From positions 1 through 14,514 of the forward strand of contig JAJDBA010000020.1 of assembly GCA_029261675.1 (NCBI GenBank): 14,514 nucleotides of DNA, given 5' to 3'. The stretch comes from Nitrospinaceae bacterium (GTDB lineage Bacteria > Nitrospinota > Nitrospinia > Nitrospinales > VA-1). Positions 13,854 through 14,514 of the stretch are shown here, in pieces (the stretch's first letter is position 1; each line of letters opens with the position of its first letter). A program made the position numbers and the translations under genes. A model generated the notes under the pieces. That model did not search any database, was not told the DNA's origin, and saw nothing but the letters and a program-made list of their open reading frames with translations.

Positions 13854-14514
13854 ATGAATGATAAGTCCGAAAAAGATAAGGGTAAAAAGAAGTCTCTTGT
13901 GCCCGCTGTGCGGGAAGAAGGGGGATTGGTTCCTCGCGATCCTTTTGCGGCCTATCTTCAGGAGGCAAAAAGATACCCGATACTCTCGGAAGAGGAAGAA
14001 AAGGAATTGGCAATCCGCCTTCAGGAAACAGGGGATGTCGATGCAGCTTACCAGTTGACGACGGCTAATTTGATGCTTGTTGTTAAAATTGCCATGACGT
14101 TTAAACGTGAATGGCAGAGCCTTATGGATCTGGTTCAGGAGGGTAATGTCGGTTTGATGAAAGCCGTCAAAAATTTTGATCCGTTTCGTGGAGTTCGTTT
14201 GTCAGCGTATGCAACGTGGTGGATCAAGTCTTATATTTTGAAATATATTTTGGACAACTGGCGGTTGGTTCGAGTGGGCACTACAAATTCCCGGCGCAAA
14301 TTATTGTTCAATCTGAAAAAGGAAAAAGAACGATTGGAGCGGGAAGGTTTTGACCCATCCACCAAGCTGTTGGCAGAACATTTCGGGGTGGATGAGGGTG
14401 AAATTATCGATGTGGAAGCGAGCATTGGTGCGGTCGATGTCTCTATGGATACTCCGACCCGTGCTGATAGCTCCATGACCCCGGAACAATCTTTGAGCGA
14501 TGGTAAGTCGCTTG
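13854..14514 (+). CDS. rpoH: RpoH-type (sigma-32-like) RNA polymerase sigma factor, 5' part
   Basis: The first 220 codons of a sigma-70-family factor; the 3' end lies beyond the window. After a charged N-terminus, region 1.2 reads DPFAAYLQEAKRYPILSEEEE (29-49). Core-binding region 2 follows (NLMLVVKIAM, DLVQEGNVGLMKAVKNFDP) with -10 recognition in YATWWIKSYILKYILDNWRLV (119-139). The segment NSRRKLLFNLKKEK (145-158) stands where the RpoH box is, usually QRKLFFNLR-like, and it supports RpoH over RpoD. Here the Gln is replaced and one Phe is Leu. Region 3 follows (GFDPSTKLLAEHFGVDEGEI). The ATG at 13854 is chosen because the second ATG four bases on is out of frame. No strong Shine-Dalgarno is seen. 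Expected role: heat-shock or similar stress transcription. Confidence 0.88.
   Translation, partial: MNDKSEKDKGKKKSLVPAVREEGGLVPRDPFAAYLQEAKRYPILSEEEEKELAIRLQETGDVDAAYQLTTANLMLVVKIAMTFKREWQSLMDLVQEGNVGLMKAVKNFDPFRGVRLSAYATWWIKSYILKYILDNWRLVRVGTTNSRRKLLFNLKKEKERLEREGFDPSTKLLAEHFGVDEGEIIDVEASIGAVDVSMDTPTRADSSMTPEQSLSDGKSL

Noticed and set aside
1..14514. CRISPR array or phage module
   Set aside because: No regularly spaced direct repeats, and no integrase, capsid, terminase or cas-like products in any frame.

Overview
The window looks like chromosome from a Gram-negative bacterium of moderate G+C content. The gene content would fit Nitrospinota or a deltaproteobacterium-like lineage: a protein with three PCP_red domains, a membrane/spermidine-synthase-like/TPR fusion, an RpoH-type sigma factor and an HU/IHF-type protein. 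The taxonomic guess is inference; there is no rRNA or other decisive marker.

Layout. (1) 1-1777, minus strand: two permease genes of a dipeptide/oligopeptide (Opp/Dpp) ABC transporter; the oppC-like gene runs off the left edge. (2) 1789-2339: an accessory patch wedged between the divergent oppB-like and nif3-like genes. It holds a small GIY-YIG nuclease gene, four copies of a short palindromic repeat and a 164-bp MITE-like element with perfect 22-bp inverted ends. The nuclease gene's last codons and stop codon are made by one of the palindromes. (3) 2408-3157: a Nif3/DUF34 metal-binding protein, convergent with a minus-strand pair (a 41-aa membrane microprotein and the triple PCP_red protein). 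(4) 4355-7543: a 1062-aa membrane/methyltransferase-fold/TPR fusion. (5) 7745-9422: an HU/IHF-type gene with a clear sigma-70 promoter, leader and terminator, then aroC (chorismate synthase). (6) 9505-10293: a nitrilase-superfamily amidohydrolase. (7) 10294-12342: a sparse, decaying region with a broken acyltransferase-like gene, an intact polysaccharide deacetylase gene and a terminator-like hairpin in the leader of a DUF1566 gene (12343-12771). (8) 12851-13780, minus: a secreted protein of unknown function and a small membrane protein with a YHS-like domain that has lost its cysteines. (9) 13854-right edge: the start of an RpoH-type sigma factor.

Most genes are single housekeeping or surface units with their own signals, not one pathway. 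The least ordinary structure is the 1789-2339 cassette: compensatory changes between palindrome copies support a selected stem-loop, and a structure-capable nuclease gene is physically fused to one copy. A REP/RAYT-like relationship between a GIY-YIG nuclease and its palindromes is the leading hypothesis, and it is not proven from this window.
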